A DNA stretch of 64,000 bases from Intrasporangium flavum (GTDB taxonomy: Bacteria; Actinomycetota; Actinomycetes; Actinomycetales; Dermatophilaceae): NCBI RefSeq assembly GCF_001956915.1, contig NZ_MLJO01000011.1, forward strand, positions 86,247 through 150,246, in the 5' to 3' direction. The notes beneath the pieces are model-generated. The model made no database searches and was not told the origin of the DNA. It worked only from the letters and a program-made list of their open reading frames with translations. Positions within the stretch are counted from its first letter, which is position 1; each line of letters begins with the position of its first letter. Positions 18,793-28,185 of the stretch are shown piece by piece. Position numbers and translations under genes: made by a program.

Positions 18793-19797
18793 GTGCGAAT
18801 CGGACTTGCCGGCGTCGGTCGGATCGGGGCCTTCCACGCAGAGACGCTGCGCGACCTGCGCGACGTCGACGAGGTCGTCGTCACCGACGCCCTGCCGGAC
18901 GCGGCCCGCGCGGTCGCCGACCGCCTCGGGCTCGGCTTCTCGCCCACCCCCGAGCAGCTGCTCGCCGACGGCGTCGACGGCTTCGTCATCGCGACGGCCA
19001 CGCCGGGGCACGCGCCCCTGCTGCGCCTCGGCCTCGAGGCGGGCGTGCCGACCTTCTGCGAGAAGCCGGTGGCCTCGACCCTCGCCGAGACGATGGAGCT
19101 GGCCAAGCTCGTGCGCGGCTCGGACGTGCCGGTCCACGTGGGCTTCCAGCGCCGCTTCGACGCCGGCTACCAGCGGGCCCAGGAGGCCGTCGCCTCCGGC
19201 GAGCTCGGCTTCCTCCACTCGGTCCGCGCGATGACCCACGACCAGGCCCCGCCGCACGCGGCCTACATCCCGACGAGCGGCGGCCTGTTCCGCGACTGCT
19301 CGATCCACGACTTCGACATCATCCGGTTCGTCACCGGTCGCGAGGTCGTCTCGGTGTACGCCACCGGCGCGAACAAGGGCGCCGACTTCTTCAGCGAGGC
19401 AGGCGACGTCGACACTGCGGCCGCGATCCTCACCCTCGACGACGACACGCTGGTGTCGGTGACGGCCACCCGGTACAACGGCGGGGGCCACGATGTGCGC
19501 ATGGAGGTTCTCGGCAGCGAGGGCACGGTCGGCGTCGGCTACGACGACTCGCTCGCCGTCACGTCCGCCGAGCCCGGCGCGACCTACCCGAGCGGGCCGC
19601 GTCACTGGTCCTTCATGGAGCGCTTCCTGCCCGCCTACCGGGCCGAGCTGACCGCCTTCGCCGCCGTCGCCCGGGGCGTGCGCCCGTCGCCGTGCACCGT
19701 CGACGACGCCCTCGCCGCGTTCCGCGTCGCCGAGGCCTGCGAGCTGTCGCGCCACGAGGGGCGCCTCGTGCGCCTCGAGGAGGTCGAGACGCTGTGA
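18793..19797 (+). CDS. Gfo/Idh/MocA-family inositol/sugar dehydrogenase, first gene of the inositol operon
   Basis: 334 residues. Rossmann opening VRIGLAGVGRIGAFHAETL, catalytic Lys in FCEKPVAST, substrate domain with the DCSIHDFDIIRFVTG motif that supplies catalytic Asp and His (the IolG/Idh DxxxHxxD pattern). Probably oxidises myo-inositol or an isomer at C2; a second, closer IolG homologue lies at 29134, so this one may act on scyllo- or another inositol. GTG at 18793 is chosen by AAGGGAG (18779-18785) 7 nt upstream. It overlaps iolC by 4 bp (GTGA). Confidence 0.88.
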   Translation: MRIGLAGVGRIGAFHAETLRDLRDVDEVVVTDALPDAARAVADRLGLGFSPTPEQLLADGVDGFVIATATPGHAPLLRLGLEAGVPTFCEKPVASTLAETMELAKLVRGSDVPVHVGFQRRFDAGYQRAQEAVASGELGFLHSVRAMTHDQAPPHAAYIPTSGGLFRDCSIHDFDIIRFVTGREVVSVYATGANKGADFFSEAGDVDTAAAILTLDDDTLVSVTATRYNGGGHDVRMEVLGSEGTVGVGYDDSLAVTSAEPGATYPSGPRHWSFMERFLPAYRAELTAFAAVARGVRPSPCTVDDALAAFRVAEACELSRHEGRLVRLEEVETL

Positions 19798-20810
19798 GCA
19801 CGCCCGTGAGCCCGCCCGTGAACACCGAGCCCTACGACGTCGTCGCCATCGGTCGCACCGGCGTCGACATCTACCCCCTGCAGCACGGCGTGGGCCTGGA
19901 GAAGGTCCGCACCTTCGAGAAGTTCCTCGGGGGCAGCGCCACGAACGTCTCCGTCGCCGCCGCGCGGCACGGCCGACGCGTCGCCCTGCTGACCCGCGTC
20001 GGCCAGGACGCGTTCGGCCGGTACGTGCACGAGGCGCTGCGCGACTTCGGCGTCGACGACCGGTTCGTCACCGCCGTCGAGGGGCCGCCGACGCCGGTGA
20101 CCTTCTGCGAGGTGTTCCCGCCGGACGACTTCCCGCTCTACTTCTACCGGTACCCGATCGCGCCCGACCTCATGATCGAGGCCGACGAGCTGCCCTTCGA
20201 CGCCATTCGCACGGCCCGCCTCTACTGGTCGACCGTCACGGGGCTGAGCCAGGAGCCGAGCCGCTCGGCGCACTTCGCCGCGTGGGCTGCCCGCGGCCGG
20301 GCCCGGCACACCGTCCTCGACCTCGACTACCGGCCGATGTTCTGGGCCGGTGCCGCCGAGGCGAGCGCCCAGGTCGGCGCTGCGCTCGAGCACGTCACCG
20401 TCGCCGTCGGCAACCGCGAGGAGTGCGAGGTCGCGGTCGGCGAGACCGAGCCGCAGCGTGCGGCCGACGCCCTCCTGGAGCGGGGCGTCGAGCTGGCGGT
20501 CGTCAAGCAGGGGCCCAAGGGCGTCCTCGCGGCCACGCGCGACGAGCGCGTCGAGGTGCCGCCGTTCCCTGTCGACGTCGTCAACGGCCTCGGCGCCGGC
20601 GACGCGTTCGGCGGCGCCCTGTGCCACGGGCTGCTGTCGGGGTGGGACCTGCGGCGCATCCTCGAGTTCGCGAACGTCGCCGGCGCCATCGTCGCGAGCA
20701 GGCTCGAGTGCTCCACCGCCATGCCCACGACCGCGGAGGTCGACGAGCGGCTCACCTCGTCCCTCACCTCCGCCCCCGTCGCCCCACCTGTCGCCGAGGA
20801 GGCACGATGA
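19794..20810 (+). CDS. iolC: 5-dehydro-2-deoxygluconokinase
   Basis: PfkB/ribokinase-family enzyme that phosphorylates 2-deoxy-5-keto-D-gluconate with ATP, the fifth step of inositol breakdown. 338 residues. Opening AIGRTGVDIYPLQHGVGLE, substrate motif LGGSATNVSVAAARHG and catalytic NGLGAGDAFGGALCHGLL with the family's catalytic Asp in GAGD. The N-terminal GRxGVDxYP is characteristic of IolC rather than other PfkB kinases. GTG start overlaps the upstream stop by 4 bp and its own stop overlaps the aldolase start by 4 bp. Confidence 0.94.
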   Translation: MSTPVSPPVNTEPYDVVAIGRTGVDIYPLQHGVGLEKVRTFEKFLGGSATNVSVAAARHGRRVALLTRVGQDAFGRYVHEALRDFGVDDRFVTAVEGPPTPVTFCEVFPPDDFPLYFYRYPIAPDLMIEADELPFDAIRTARLYWSTVTGLSQEPSRSAHFAAWAARGRARHTVLDLDYRPMFWAGAAEASAQVGAALEHVTVAVGNREECEVAVGETEPQRAADALLERGVELAVVKQGPKGVLAATRDERVEVPPFPVDVVNGLGAGDAFGGALCHGLLSGWDLRRILEFANVAGAIVASRLECSTAMPTTAEVDERLTSSLTSAPVAPPVAEEAR

Positions 20811-21748
20811 CCACCACGACCCCACCGACGCAGCGGCCCGCGGGACGGGTGTCGGTCGCCGACCTCACCGAGATCCGCGTCCGCGAGCCGCAGGCCATCG
20901 CCGACGGCTGGGCCGCGCGTCGACGCCGCCCGCTCGTCGGTGACGACGGCCGCCTTCTCGTGGTGGCCGCCGACCACCCGGCCCGGGGCGCCCTCGGCGT
21001 CCGCGGTGCCGGTGCGGCGATGGCGAGCCGCAGCGACCTGCTCGAGCGCCTCGCGACCGCGCTCTCGCGGCCCGGCGTCGACGGCGTCCTCGGCACGCCC
21101 GACGTGCTCGACGACCTCCTGCTGCTCGGTGCACTCGACGACAAGCTCGCCATCGGGTCGATGAACCGCGGCGGCCTGCAGGGCTCGAGCTTCGAGCTCG
21201 ACGACCGGTTCACCGCCTACTCGGCGGCCGAGATCGACGATCGCGGGCTCGACGGCGGCAAGATGCTGACCCGCATCTGCCTCGAGGACCCCGGCACGGT
21301 GGCGACCCTCGAGGCCAGCGCCGACGCCGTCACCGCGCTCGCGCAGCGCCGCCTCATGGCGATGGTCGAGCCGTTCCTGTCCACCCGCGAGGGCGGCCGC
21401 GTCGTCAACCAGCTCGACCCCGACTCGACGATCAAGTCGATCCACATCGCCCAGGGCCTCGGCGCCTCGAGCGCCTACACGTGGCTCAAGCTGCCCGTCG
21501 TCGACGAGCTCGACCGCGTCATGGACGCCACGACGCTGCCGACGCTGCTCCTCGGCGGCGACCCGCAGGGCGACCCCCACGACACCTACGCCTCGTGGGG
21601 CCGGGCGCTCGACCTGCCCGCGGTGCGCGGCCTCGTCGTCGGACGTGCCCTGCTCTACCCGCCGGACGGCGACGTCGCGGCGGCCGTCGACATCGCGGCC
21701 GAGCTCGTGCACGGGGCCGGTCACGACACCGACGGAGGCCTGGCGTGA
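20807..21748 (+). CDS. Cgl0159-family (beta/alpha)8-barrel aldolase
   Basis: 313 residues with a class I aldolase-like barrel. NCBI-type naming places homologues as the Cgl0159 family after the protein in the C. glutamicum inositol cluster. Recognisable stretches are LLVVAADHPARGALGV, GSMNRGGLQGSSFELDDRFTAY and WLKLPVVDELDRVMDATTLP with the probable Schiff-base Lys in the LKLP strand. No iolJ is present, so this protein most likely splits 2-deoxy-5-keto-D-gluconate 6-phosphate into dihydroxyacetone phosphate and malonate semialdehyde. That role is inference from position between iolC and iolB. Confidence 0.82.
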   Translation: MTTTTPPTQRPAGRVSVADLTEIRVREPQAIADGWAARRRRPLVGDDGRLLVVAADHPARGALGVRGAGAAMASRSDLLERLATALSRPGVDGVLGTPDVLDDLLLLGALDDKLAIGSMNRGGLQGSSFELDDRFTAYSAAEIDDRGLDGGKMLTRICLEDPGTVATLEASADAVTALAQRRLMAMVEPFLSTREGGRVVNQLDPDSTIKSIHIAQGLGASSAYTWLKLPVVDELDRVMDATTLPTLLLGGDPQGDPHDTYASWGRALDLPAVRGLVVGRALLYPPDGDVAAAVDIAAELVHGAGHDTDGGLA

Positions 21749-22674
21749 GCGACACCGCGCGCTGGACGCGTCCGCTCGGATCGGCCTCGGCCGACGGGTG
21801 GGACGTCGTCATCGACGACGGCATCGACGGCTGGGCGCGCACGAGCCTGCGCGTCGTCTCCCTCGAGGCGGGGGAGTCGCGCACCGTGCACGCCGAGGAG
21901 TGGGAGCACGTCGTCGTGCCGCTGTCCGGCTCGGTCGCGGTCGTCGCGGTGGCCGGGGACGCCTCCGACGGCGTCGTCGGCGACGTCGTGCTCGCCGGAC
22001 GCGCGTCGGTCTTCGCGGGCGCCACCGACGTCGCGTACGCGGCGCGCGACACCGCCCTGACGGTGACGGCGCACGAGGGCCCGGTGCGGGTCGCGGTCTG
22101 CGGCGCCCGCGCGGCGGAGCGGCACACGCCGCCGTTCCGCCACGTGGCCGCCGCAGACGTGCCCGTCGAGCTGCGCGGCGCCGGGGTGGCGAGCCGCGAG
22201 GTGCGCAACTTCGGCACGCCGGGCGTCCTCGACGCCGACTCGATCATCGCCTGCGAGGTGGTGACGCCCGCCGGCAACTGGAGCTCCTACCCGCCGCACA
22301 AGCACGACGAGGAGCGCCCCGGCGTCGAGACGCAGCTCGAGGAGATTTACTACTTCGAGGTGCAGCACGAGGGTGGCGCCGCCTCCGCCGACGGCGCGGA
22401 TCCCGTCGGCTACCAACGGGTCTACGGCACCAGCGAGCGGCCGATCGACGTGCTCGCCGAGGTGCGCAGCGGCGACGTCGTGCTCGTGCCGCACGGCTGG
22501 CACGGGCCGGCGATGGCCCCGCCCGGCTACGACCTCTACTACCTCAACGTCATGGCCGGCCCCGGCACGGAGCGGGCCTGGCTCATCTGCGACGACCCGG
22601 CACACGGCTGGGTCCGTGACACGTGGTCGACCCAGCAGGTCGACCCCCGACTCCCGCTTGGAGGCACCCGATGA
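21745..22674 (+). CDS. iolB: 5-deoxy-glucuronate isomerase
   Basis: Bicupin enzyme converting 5-deoxy-D-glucuronate to 2-deoxy-5-keto-D-gluconate. 309 residues. The second cupin holds metal ligands in SSYPPHKHDEE (two His and Glu), the ETQLEEIYYFEVQ stretch and VPHGWHGPAMAPPGYDLYYLNVMAG, all signatures of IolB. GTG start overlaps the upstream stop by 4 bp; the stop overlaps iolD by 4 bp, so the whole central operon is translationally coupled. Confidence 0.95.
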   Translation: MSDTARWTRPLGSASADGWDVVIDDGIDGWARTSLRVVSLEAGESRTVHAEEWEHVVVPLSGSVAVVAVAGDASDGVVGDVVLAGRASVFAGATDVAYAARDTALTVTAHEGPVRVAVCGARAAERHTPPFRHVAAADVPVELRGAGVASREVRNFGTPGVLDADSIIACEVVTPAGNWSSYPPHKHDEERPGVETQLEEIYYFEVQHEGGAASADGADPVGYQRVYGTSERPIDVLAEVRSGDVVLVPHGWHGPAMAPPGYDLYYLNVMAGPGTERAWLICDDPAHGWVRDTWSTQQVDPRLPLGGTR

Positions 22675-24647
22675 CGCGTGACGCCCAGCAGCCCGCCGGT
22701 GCGACGGTGCGCCTCACGGTGGCGCAGGCCCTCGTGCGATTCCTCGCGAACCAGTGGAGCGAGCGCGACGGCGAGCGGCAGAAGCTCTTCGCCGGCTGCT
22801 TCGGCATCTTCGGCCACGGCAACGTCGCCGGGCTGGGGCAGGCGCTGCTGCAGAACGAGCTGGCGGACGGTGACGAGCACCTGCCGTACGTCCTGGCCCG
22901 CAACGAGCAGGCGATGGTGCACACGTCGGTGGCCTACGCCCGGCAGAAGGACCGCCTGCAGACGTGGGCGTGCACCGCGTCGGTCGGGCCCGGCTCCACG
23001 AACATGCTGACGGGGGCGGCGCTCGCGACGATCAACCGGATCCCCGTGCTGCTCCTGCCGTCCGGCACGTTCGCGACGCGGGTCAGTGCGCCGGTGCTCC
23101 AGGAGCTGGAGCTGCCCCACGCCGCCGACATCACGGTCAACGACGCGTTCCGCCCGCTGTCGAAGTTCTTCGACCGGGTGAGCCGGCCGGAGCAGCTGCC
23201 GGCGGCGCTGCTCGGCGCCATGCGGGTGCTCACCGACCCGGTCGAGACCGGTGCCGTGACGATCGCCCTGCCGCAGGACGTGCAGGCCGAGGCGCACGAC
23301 TGGCCCGTCGGGCTCTTCGCGCCGAGGGTGTGGCGGGTGGCCCGGCCGCTGCCGGAGGCCGTCGACGTCGCCGACGCCGCAGCGGTCATCCGCTCGGCGA
23401 AGCGTCCGCTCGTCGTGGCCGGCGGCGGCGTGCACTACTCGGGCGCCGAGTCGGCGCTCCAGGCGTTCTGCGAGGCCACCGGCATCCCCGTCGGGGAGTC
23501 GCAGGCCGGCAAGGGCTCGCTGCCGCACGGGCACCCGCAGGAGATGGGCGCCGTAGGGTCGACCGGCACGACGGCCGCCAACGCGCTGGCCGCCGAGGCC
23601 GACGTCGTCATCGGCATCGGCACGCGGTGGAGCGACTTCACCACGGCGTCCCGAACCGCGTTCCAGGACAGCGGGGTCCGCTTCGTCAACGTCAACGTCG
23701 CCAGGTTCGACGCGGGCAAGCACTCGGGCCTGTCGGTGGTGGCCGACGCCCGCGAGGCGCTGACCGCCCTGACCACGGCGCTCGAGGGCTGGTCGGTCGA
23801 CGACGCATACCGCTCGCGCCAGGCCGAGCTGTGGAGTGCGTGGGACGCGTCGGTCGAGGCGGCCTTCAACCCGCCCGCCGAGGTCACCGACCGGCTCGCC
23901 ACGGGCCTGCTGACCCAGGGCGAGGTGCTCGGCGCCGTCAACGAGCTGACCGACCCGCGCGACGTCGTGCTCTGCGCGGCCGGCTCGATGCCCGGAGACA
24001 TCCACAAGCTGTGGCGGGTCCGCGACCGCAAGGCCTACCACGTCGAGTACGGCTACTCCTGCATGGGCTACGAGGTGCCGGCCTCGATCGGCATCCGCCT
24101 CGCCGACGAGTCGCGCGACGTGTTCGCGATGGTCGGTGACGGCGGGTACCTCATGATGCCGACCGAGCTCGTCACGGCCGTACAGGAGCGGGTCAAGGTC
24201 GTCGTCGTCCTCGTGCAGAACCACGGCTTCCACTCCATCGGGTCGCTGTCGGAGTCGCTCGGCTCGCAGCGCTTCGGCACGAAGTACCGCTACCGCGGCG
24301 CCTCGTCCGGTCGTCTCGACGGCGACGTCCTGCCCGTCGACCTCGCCGCCAACGCCCGGTCGCTCGGCGCCCACGTCATCGAGGTGCACTCGCGCGACGA
24401 GCTGCACCAGGCGATCAAGGAGGCCAAGGCCTGGCCGTCCGACGGTGGCCCCGTCGTCATCCACGTGGAGACCGACCCGACCGTGTACGCCCCCGACAGC
24501 GACGCGTGGTGGGACGTCCCGGTCTCGCAGGTCAGCGACCTCGCCAGCACGCAGCAGGCCTTCCGCGAGTACGAGGAGCGCAAGGCCACCCAGCGCCCAC
24601 TCGTCACCCCCACCAGCTCCACCACGACACCGGAGTCCGCGTCATGA
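22671..24647 (+). CDS. iolD: 3D-(3,5/4)-trihydroxycyclohexane-1,2-dione hydrolase
   Basis: Thiamine-diphosphate enzyme that opens the inositol ring, turning the trione intermediate into 5-deoxyglucuronate. 658 residues, the usual length. Three ThDP-family domains: Pyr domain with catalytic Glu region (ARNEQAMVHTSVAYARQ), a central domain, and a PP domain with the Mg/ThDP motif GDGGYLMMPTELV ending VLVQNHG. ACTASVGPGSTNMLTGAA is a typical IolD stretch. Overlaps its neighbours by 4 bp on each side. Confidence 0.95.
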   Translation: MTRDAQQPAGATVRLTVAQALVRFLANQWSERDGERQKLFAGCFGIFGHGNVAGLGQALLQNELADGDEHLPYVLARNEQAMVHTSVAYARQKDRLQTWACTASVGPGSTNMLTGAALATINRIPVLLLPSGTFATRVSAPVLQELELPHAADITVNDAFRPLSKFFDRVSRPEQLPAALLGAMRVLTDPVETGAVTIALPQDVQAEAHDWPVGLFAPRVWRVARPLPEAVDVADAAAVIRSAKRPLVVAGGGVHYSGAESALQAFCEATGIPVGESQAGKGSLPHGHPQEMGAVGSTGTTAANALAAEADVVIGIGTRWSDFTTASRTAFQDSGVRFVNVNVARFDAGKHSGLSVVADAREALTALTTALEGWSVDDAYRSRQAELWSAWDASVEAAFNPPAEVTDRLATGLLTQGEVLGAVNELTDPRDVVLCAAGSMPGDIHKLWRVRDRKAYHVEYGYSCMGYEVPASIGIRLADESRDVFAMVGDGGYLMMPTELVTAVQERVKVVVVLVQNHGFHSIGSLSESLGSQRFGTKYRYRGASSGRLDGDVLPVDLAANARSLGAHVIEVHSRDELHQAIKEAKAWPSDGGPVVIHVETDPTVYAPDSDAWWDVPVSQVSDLASTQQAFREYEERKATQRPLVTPTSSTTTPESAS

Positions 24648-25534
24648 AGCTCGCCCTCGACCCGTACATGTTCCGCACGACGCCGCTGCTCGAGCTGCCC
24701 TCTCTCGTGGCCGATCTCGGGTACGAGTGGATCGAGCTGTCGCCGCGTGACGACTTCATCCCGTTCTTCAACCACCCCCGCGTCGACGACGCCGGCGTGG
24801 CCGAGTTCCGCACGGCCCTGCGCTCCGCCGGGGTCGGCGTCTCGTCGGTGCTGCCGCTGTTCAGGTGGTCCGGCCCCGACGAGGAGGACCGGCAGGCCGC
24901 GGTGCGCTACTGGAAGCGCGCGATCCGGATCGCCTCGCTCCTCGGCGTCGACACGATGAACTCCGAGCTCAACGGCAACCCGCGCCAGGCGGCGACGTGC
25001 GAGCGGATGTTCTGGCGCTCGATGGAGGAGCTGCTGCCCGAGTTCGAGAGGGCGGGCATCCGCCTCGTCCTCGAGCCGCACCCCGACGACTGGGAGGAGG
25101 ACGGCAAGCGCGCCGTCGACATCGTCCGCGGCATCAACAGCCCGTTCGTCAGCTTCCTCTACTGCGCGCCGCACACCTTCCACCAGGGCAACGACTGCGA
25201 CGGGATCATGGACCGGGCCGGAGAGCGGCTGACGATGGTCCACGTCGCCGACGCCTATGACCACACCGCGTCGTCCGGGCTGCGCTACATCGTCAACCCG
25301 CCCGGCTCGCAGGTCACCGTGCACCAGCACCTCGACATCGGCCAAGGCGAGGTCGACTTCGAGCAGTTCTTCCGCGGCCTCGAGCGCATCGGCTTCGACG
25401 GCATCGTCACCTCCTGCGTCTTCGCCTGGGAGGACCGTGCCCGCGAGTCGAGCCAGTACATGCGCGACACGATCCGCTCCTACCTCGACAAGTGGTCTAC
25501 GCCGCCCACCCTCGAGTCCCCCTACGGCCGCTGA
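24644..25534 (+). CDS. iolH: inositol catabolism TIM-barrel isomerase IolH
   Basis: 296 residues of the AP-endonuclease-2/xylose isomerase-like fold. It matches B. subtilis IolH along its length by eye: YEWIELSPRDDFIPFF, RWSGPDEEDRQAAVRYWKR, RSMEELLPEFERAGIRL and the RYIVNPPGSQVTVHQH segment. Metal ligands are probably Glu and His in LEPHPDDW and HQHLDIGQGEVDF. The exact reaction of IolH is not settled. It overlaps iolD by 4 bp and closes the tightly coupled part of the operon; 63 bp follow before iolA. Confidence 0.9.
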   Translation: MKLALDPYMFRTTPLLELPSLVADLGYEWIELSPRDDFIPFFNHPRVDDAGVAEFRTALRSAGVGVSSVLPLFRWSGPDEEDRQAAVRYWKRAIRIASLLGVDTMNSELNGNPRQAATCERMFWRSMEELLPEFERAGIRLVLEPHPDDWEEDGKRAVDIVRGINSPFVSFLYCAPHTFHQGNDCDGIMDRAGERLTMVHVADAYDHTASSGLRYIVNPPGSQVTVHQHLDIGQGEVDFEQFFRGLERIGFDGIVTSCVFAWEDRARESSQYMRDTIRSYLDKWSTPPTLESPYGR

Positions 25535-25597
25535 GCCGAACCCTCGACCATCTGAGTTCCGCTGCCGCGCAGCCCGTTCCACCGAAGGACAAGCACC

Positions 25598-27097
25598 ATG
25601 AGCACCCCCTCCCGCATCACCCACCTCATCGACGGTCGGCCGTGGGCCGGCACCGCCGAGCGCACGTCGCCCGTCTTCAACCCCGCCACCGGCGAGCAGA
25701 CCGGCGTCCTCGACCTCGCGTCCGCGGCCCTCGTCGACGAGGCCGTCAAGAGCGCCAGGGCCGCCTGGGAGGAGTGGGCCGACGCGTCGCTGGCCAAGCG
25801 CGCCCAGGTGCTCTTCGCCTTCCGCGAGCTGCTCAACGCCCGCAAGGAGGAGATCGGGGCCCTCATCACGGCCGAGCACGGCAAGGTCCTGTCCGACGCC
25901 GTCGGTGAGGTGACGCGCGGCCTCGAGGTCGCCGAGTTCGCCTGCGGCATCCCGCACCTGCTCAAGGGCGGCTTCAGCGAGAACGCCTCGACGAACGTCG
26001 ACGTCTACTCGATCCGCCAGGCCGTCGGCGTCGTCGCCGTCATCTCGCCGTTCAACTTCCCGGCCATGGTGCCGCTGTGGTTCATCCCGATCGCCATCGC
26101 GTGCGGCAACGCCGTCATCCTCAAGCCGTCGGAGAAGGACCCGTCGGCGGCCCTCGCCGTCGCAGCGCTGTGGAAGGAGGCCGGACTGCCCGACGGCGTC
26201 ATGCAGGTCGTCAACGGCGACAAGGAGGCCGTCGACGCGCTGCTGACCCACCCCGACGTCAAGTCGGTCTCGTTCGTCGGCTCGACGCCGATCGCGAAGT
26301 ACGTCTACGAGACCGGCACGGCGCACGGCAAGCGCGTGCAGGCCCTGGGCGGCGCGAAGAACCACATGCTCGTGCTGCCCGACGCCGACCTCGACCTCGC
26401 CGCCGACGCCGCCGTCAACGCCGGGTTCGGCTCGGCGGGCGAGCGGTGCATGGCCATCAGCGCCCTCGTTGCCGTCGAGCCGATCGCGGACGAGCTGATC
26501 AGCAAGATCAAGGACCGCATGGGCAAGCTCGTCACCGGCGACGGAACGCGCGGCTGCGACATGGGCCCGCTCGTCACGAAGCAGCACCGCGACAAGGTCG
26601 CCGGGTACCTCGACTCCGGCGTGGCCGACGGGGCGACGCTCGTCGTCGACGGCCGCGAGAGCGACTTCGACTCCGACGGCGACGGCTACTTCCTGGCTCC
26701 GACGCTCTTCGACAACGTCAAGCCCGGCATGTCGGTGTACGACGAGGAGATCTTCGGCCCGGTGCTCTCGGTCGTGCGCGTGCACTCCTACGACGAGGGC
26801 CTCGAGCTCATCAACGCCAACCCCTACGGCAACGGCACGGCGATCTTCACCAACGACGGAGGCGCAGCGCGGAAGTTCCAGCGCAACGTCGAGGTCGGCA
26901 TGGTCGGCGTCAACGTGCCGATCCCGGTGCCGGTGTCGTACTACTCCTTCGGCGGTTGGAAGAGCTCGCTGTTCGGCGACACCCACGCCCACGGCATCGA
27001 GGGCGTCCACTTCTTCACCCGCGGCAAGGTCGTGACGTCGCGCTGGCTCGACCCGAGCCACGGCGGCCTCAACCTCGGCTTCCCGCAGAACGACTGA
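25598..27097 (+). CDS. iolA: methylmalonate/malonate-semialdehyde dehydrogenase (CoA-acylating)
   Basis: Converts malonate semialdehyde from the aldolase step to acetyl-CoA and CO2 with NAD+ and CoA, the last step of inositol use. 499 residues. NAD-site FNFPAMVPLWFIPIAIACGN and LKPSEKDPSAA; catalytic Cys284 in SAGERCMAIS, the form typical of MmsA/IolA rather than hydrolytic aldehyde dehydrogenases. GAAGGACA precedes the ATG. No separate promoter was seen in the 63-bp gap after iolH, so it is probably in the same transcript. Confidence 0.95.
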   Translation: MSTPSRITHLIDGRPWAGTAERTSPVFNPATGEQTGVLDLASAALVDEAVKSARAAWEEWADASLAKRAQVLFAFRELLNARKEEIGALITAEHGKVLSDAVGEVTRGLEVAEFACGIPHLLKGGFSENASTNVDVYSIRQAVGVVAVISPFNFPAMVPLWFIPIAIACGNAVILKPSEKDPSAALAVAALWKEAGLPDGVMQVVNGDKEAVDALLTHPDVKSVSFVGSTPIAKYVYETGTAHGKRVQALGGAKNHMLVLPDADLDLAADAAVNAGFGSAGERCMAISALVAVEPIADELISKIKDRMGKLVTGDGTRGCDMGPLVTKQHRDKVAGYLDSGVADGATLVVDGRESDFDSDGDGYFLAPTLFDNVKPGMSVYDEEIFGPVLSVVRVHSYDEGLELINANPYGNGTAIFTNDGGAARKFQRNVEVGMVGVNVPIPVPVSYYSFGGWKSSLFGDTHAHGIEGVHFFTRGKVVTSRWLDPSHGGLNLGFPQND

Positions 27098-27131
27098 GCC
27101 GCAGGGCCTTTCGAGAGGAAAGACCGGACCG

Positions 27132-28139
27132 ATGACGTTCCCCACGGCGCTGCCCGCGCCGCGCACCCCCGACCCGATGGACGCCCCGCCGCTGCGGTGG
27201 GGCGTCCTCGGGACGGGCTGGATCGCGCAGCGCTTCTGCGACGCGCTGGCCCGCCACACGCGCCAGCGCGTGCTCGCCGTCGGCTCGCGGACGCGCGAGG
27301 GTGCCGACGCGTTCGCCGACGCCTTCGTGGCCCGCAACGCCGACGCGTCCGGGCGGCTCGAGCGTCCGGCGACGTACGGCTCCTACGAGGCGCTCGTCGA
27401 CGACCCGGACGTCGACGTCGTCTACGTCGCGACGCCGCACCACCTGCACCTGCCGCACGCGCGGCTCGCGCTCGGGGCCGGCAAGGCGACCGTCGTCGAG
27501 AAGCCGATGGGCCTGTCGCGCAGCGAGGTCGACCAGCTCGAGGCCCTGGCCTCGGCCCGCGGGCTGTTCCTCATGGAGGCGCTGTGGTCGGCGTACCTGC
27601 CGAAGTTCGACGTCGTCCGGCAGCTGCTCGACGACGGCGTGCTCGGTACCGTCCACTCCGTCCAGGCCGACCTCGGTGAGCACTTCGGGCCCGAGCACCG
27701 CATCATGCGCGCCGACCTCTTCGGCGGCCCCCGGTACGACCTGCTCACCTACCCGCTGTGGTTCGCCCGGTGGGTGCTCGGCGACCTCGTGGAGGCCGCC
27801 GAGGTCGTGACCCCCGCCCCGGCGTCGGTGAGCCCGGACGGCGTCGAGGGGCAGATCGCCGTGTCGGCGCGGTCGGCGTCGGGTGGGGTCGCCTCGCTGT
27901 TCGCGACGATCCTCGGCGACACCCCGACGACCGCGACCGTCGTCGGCTCGGCCGCGACGCTGAGCATCGACGGGCCGTTCTACCAGCCGGGCGGGTTCAC
28001 GCTGCGGGCGCACGACGGCCGCGAGCTGCGGTACGACGAGCCGCGCATCGCCCACGCCGGGCTCCACTTCGAGGCGGCGGCGGCAGCGCGCGCCGTCGCA
28101 GCCGGGCGGCTCACCGCCCACCACCAGACCACCGGGTGA
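27132..28139 (+). CDS. Gfo/Idh/MocA-family oxidoreductase, C-terminally shortened
   Basis: 335 residues. Rossmann opening RWGVLGTGWIAQRFCDAL and catalytic EKPMGLSRSE are intact. Compared with the paralogue at 2745, homology stops at the helix FEAAAAARAVAAG; the final ~30 residues (the last helix bearing the MDEVRRQVG-type end) are missing and replaced by a short LTAHHQTTG tail. No continuation in other frames was recognised, and the next gene starts 46 bp on, so a small deletion is likelier than a point frameshift. It may be a degenerate or altered enzyme. GAGAGGAAAG lies upstream of the ATG. Confidence 0.78.
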   Translation: MTFPTALPAPRTPDPMDAPPLRWGVLGTGWIAQRFCDALARHTRQRVLAVGSRTREGADAFADAFVARNADASGRLERPATYGSYEALVDDPDVDVVYVATPHHLHLPHARLALGAGKATVVEKPMGLSRSEVDQLEALASARGLFLMEALWSAYLPKFDVVRQLLDDGVLGTVHSVQADLGEHFGPEHRIMRADLFGGPRYDLLTYPLWFARWVLGDLVEAAEVVTPAPASVSPDGVEGQIAVSARSASGGVASLFATILGDTPTTATVVGSAATLSIDGPFYQPGGFTLRAHDGRELRYDEPRIAHAGLHFEAAAAARAVAAGRLTAHHQTTG

Positions 28140-28185
28140 CCCGACGGCGACGCAGCCGCAACCCGAGGAAGCGAGAGGAAGCACC

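Noticed and set aside
24290..27337. 1015-codon open frame on the minus strand
   Set aside because: It runs antisense to iolD, iolH and iolA, whose motifs are unambiguous; long antisense frames are a side effect of high GC content. The protein shows no domain.
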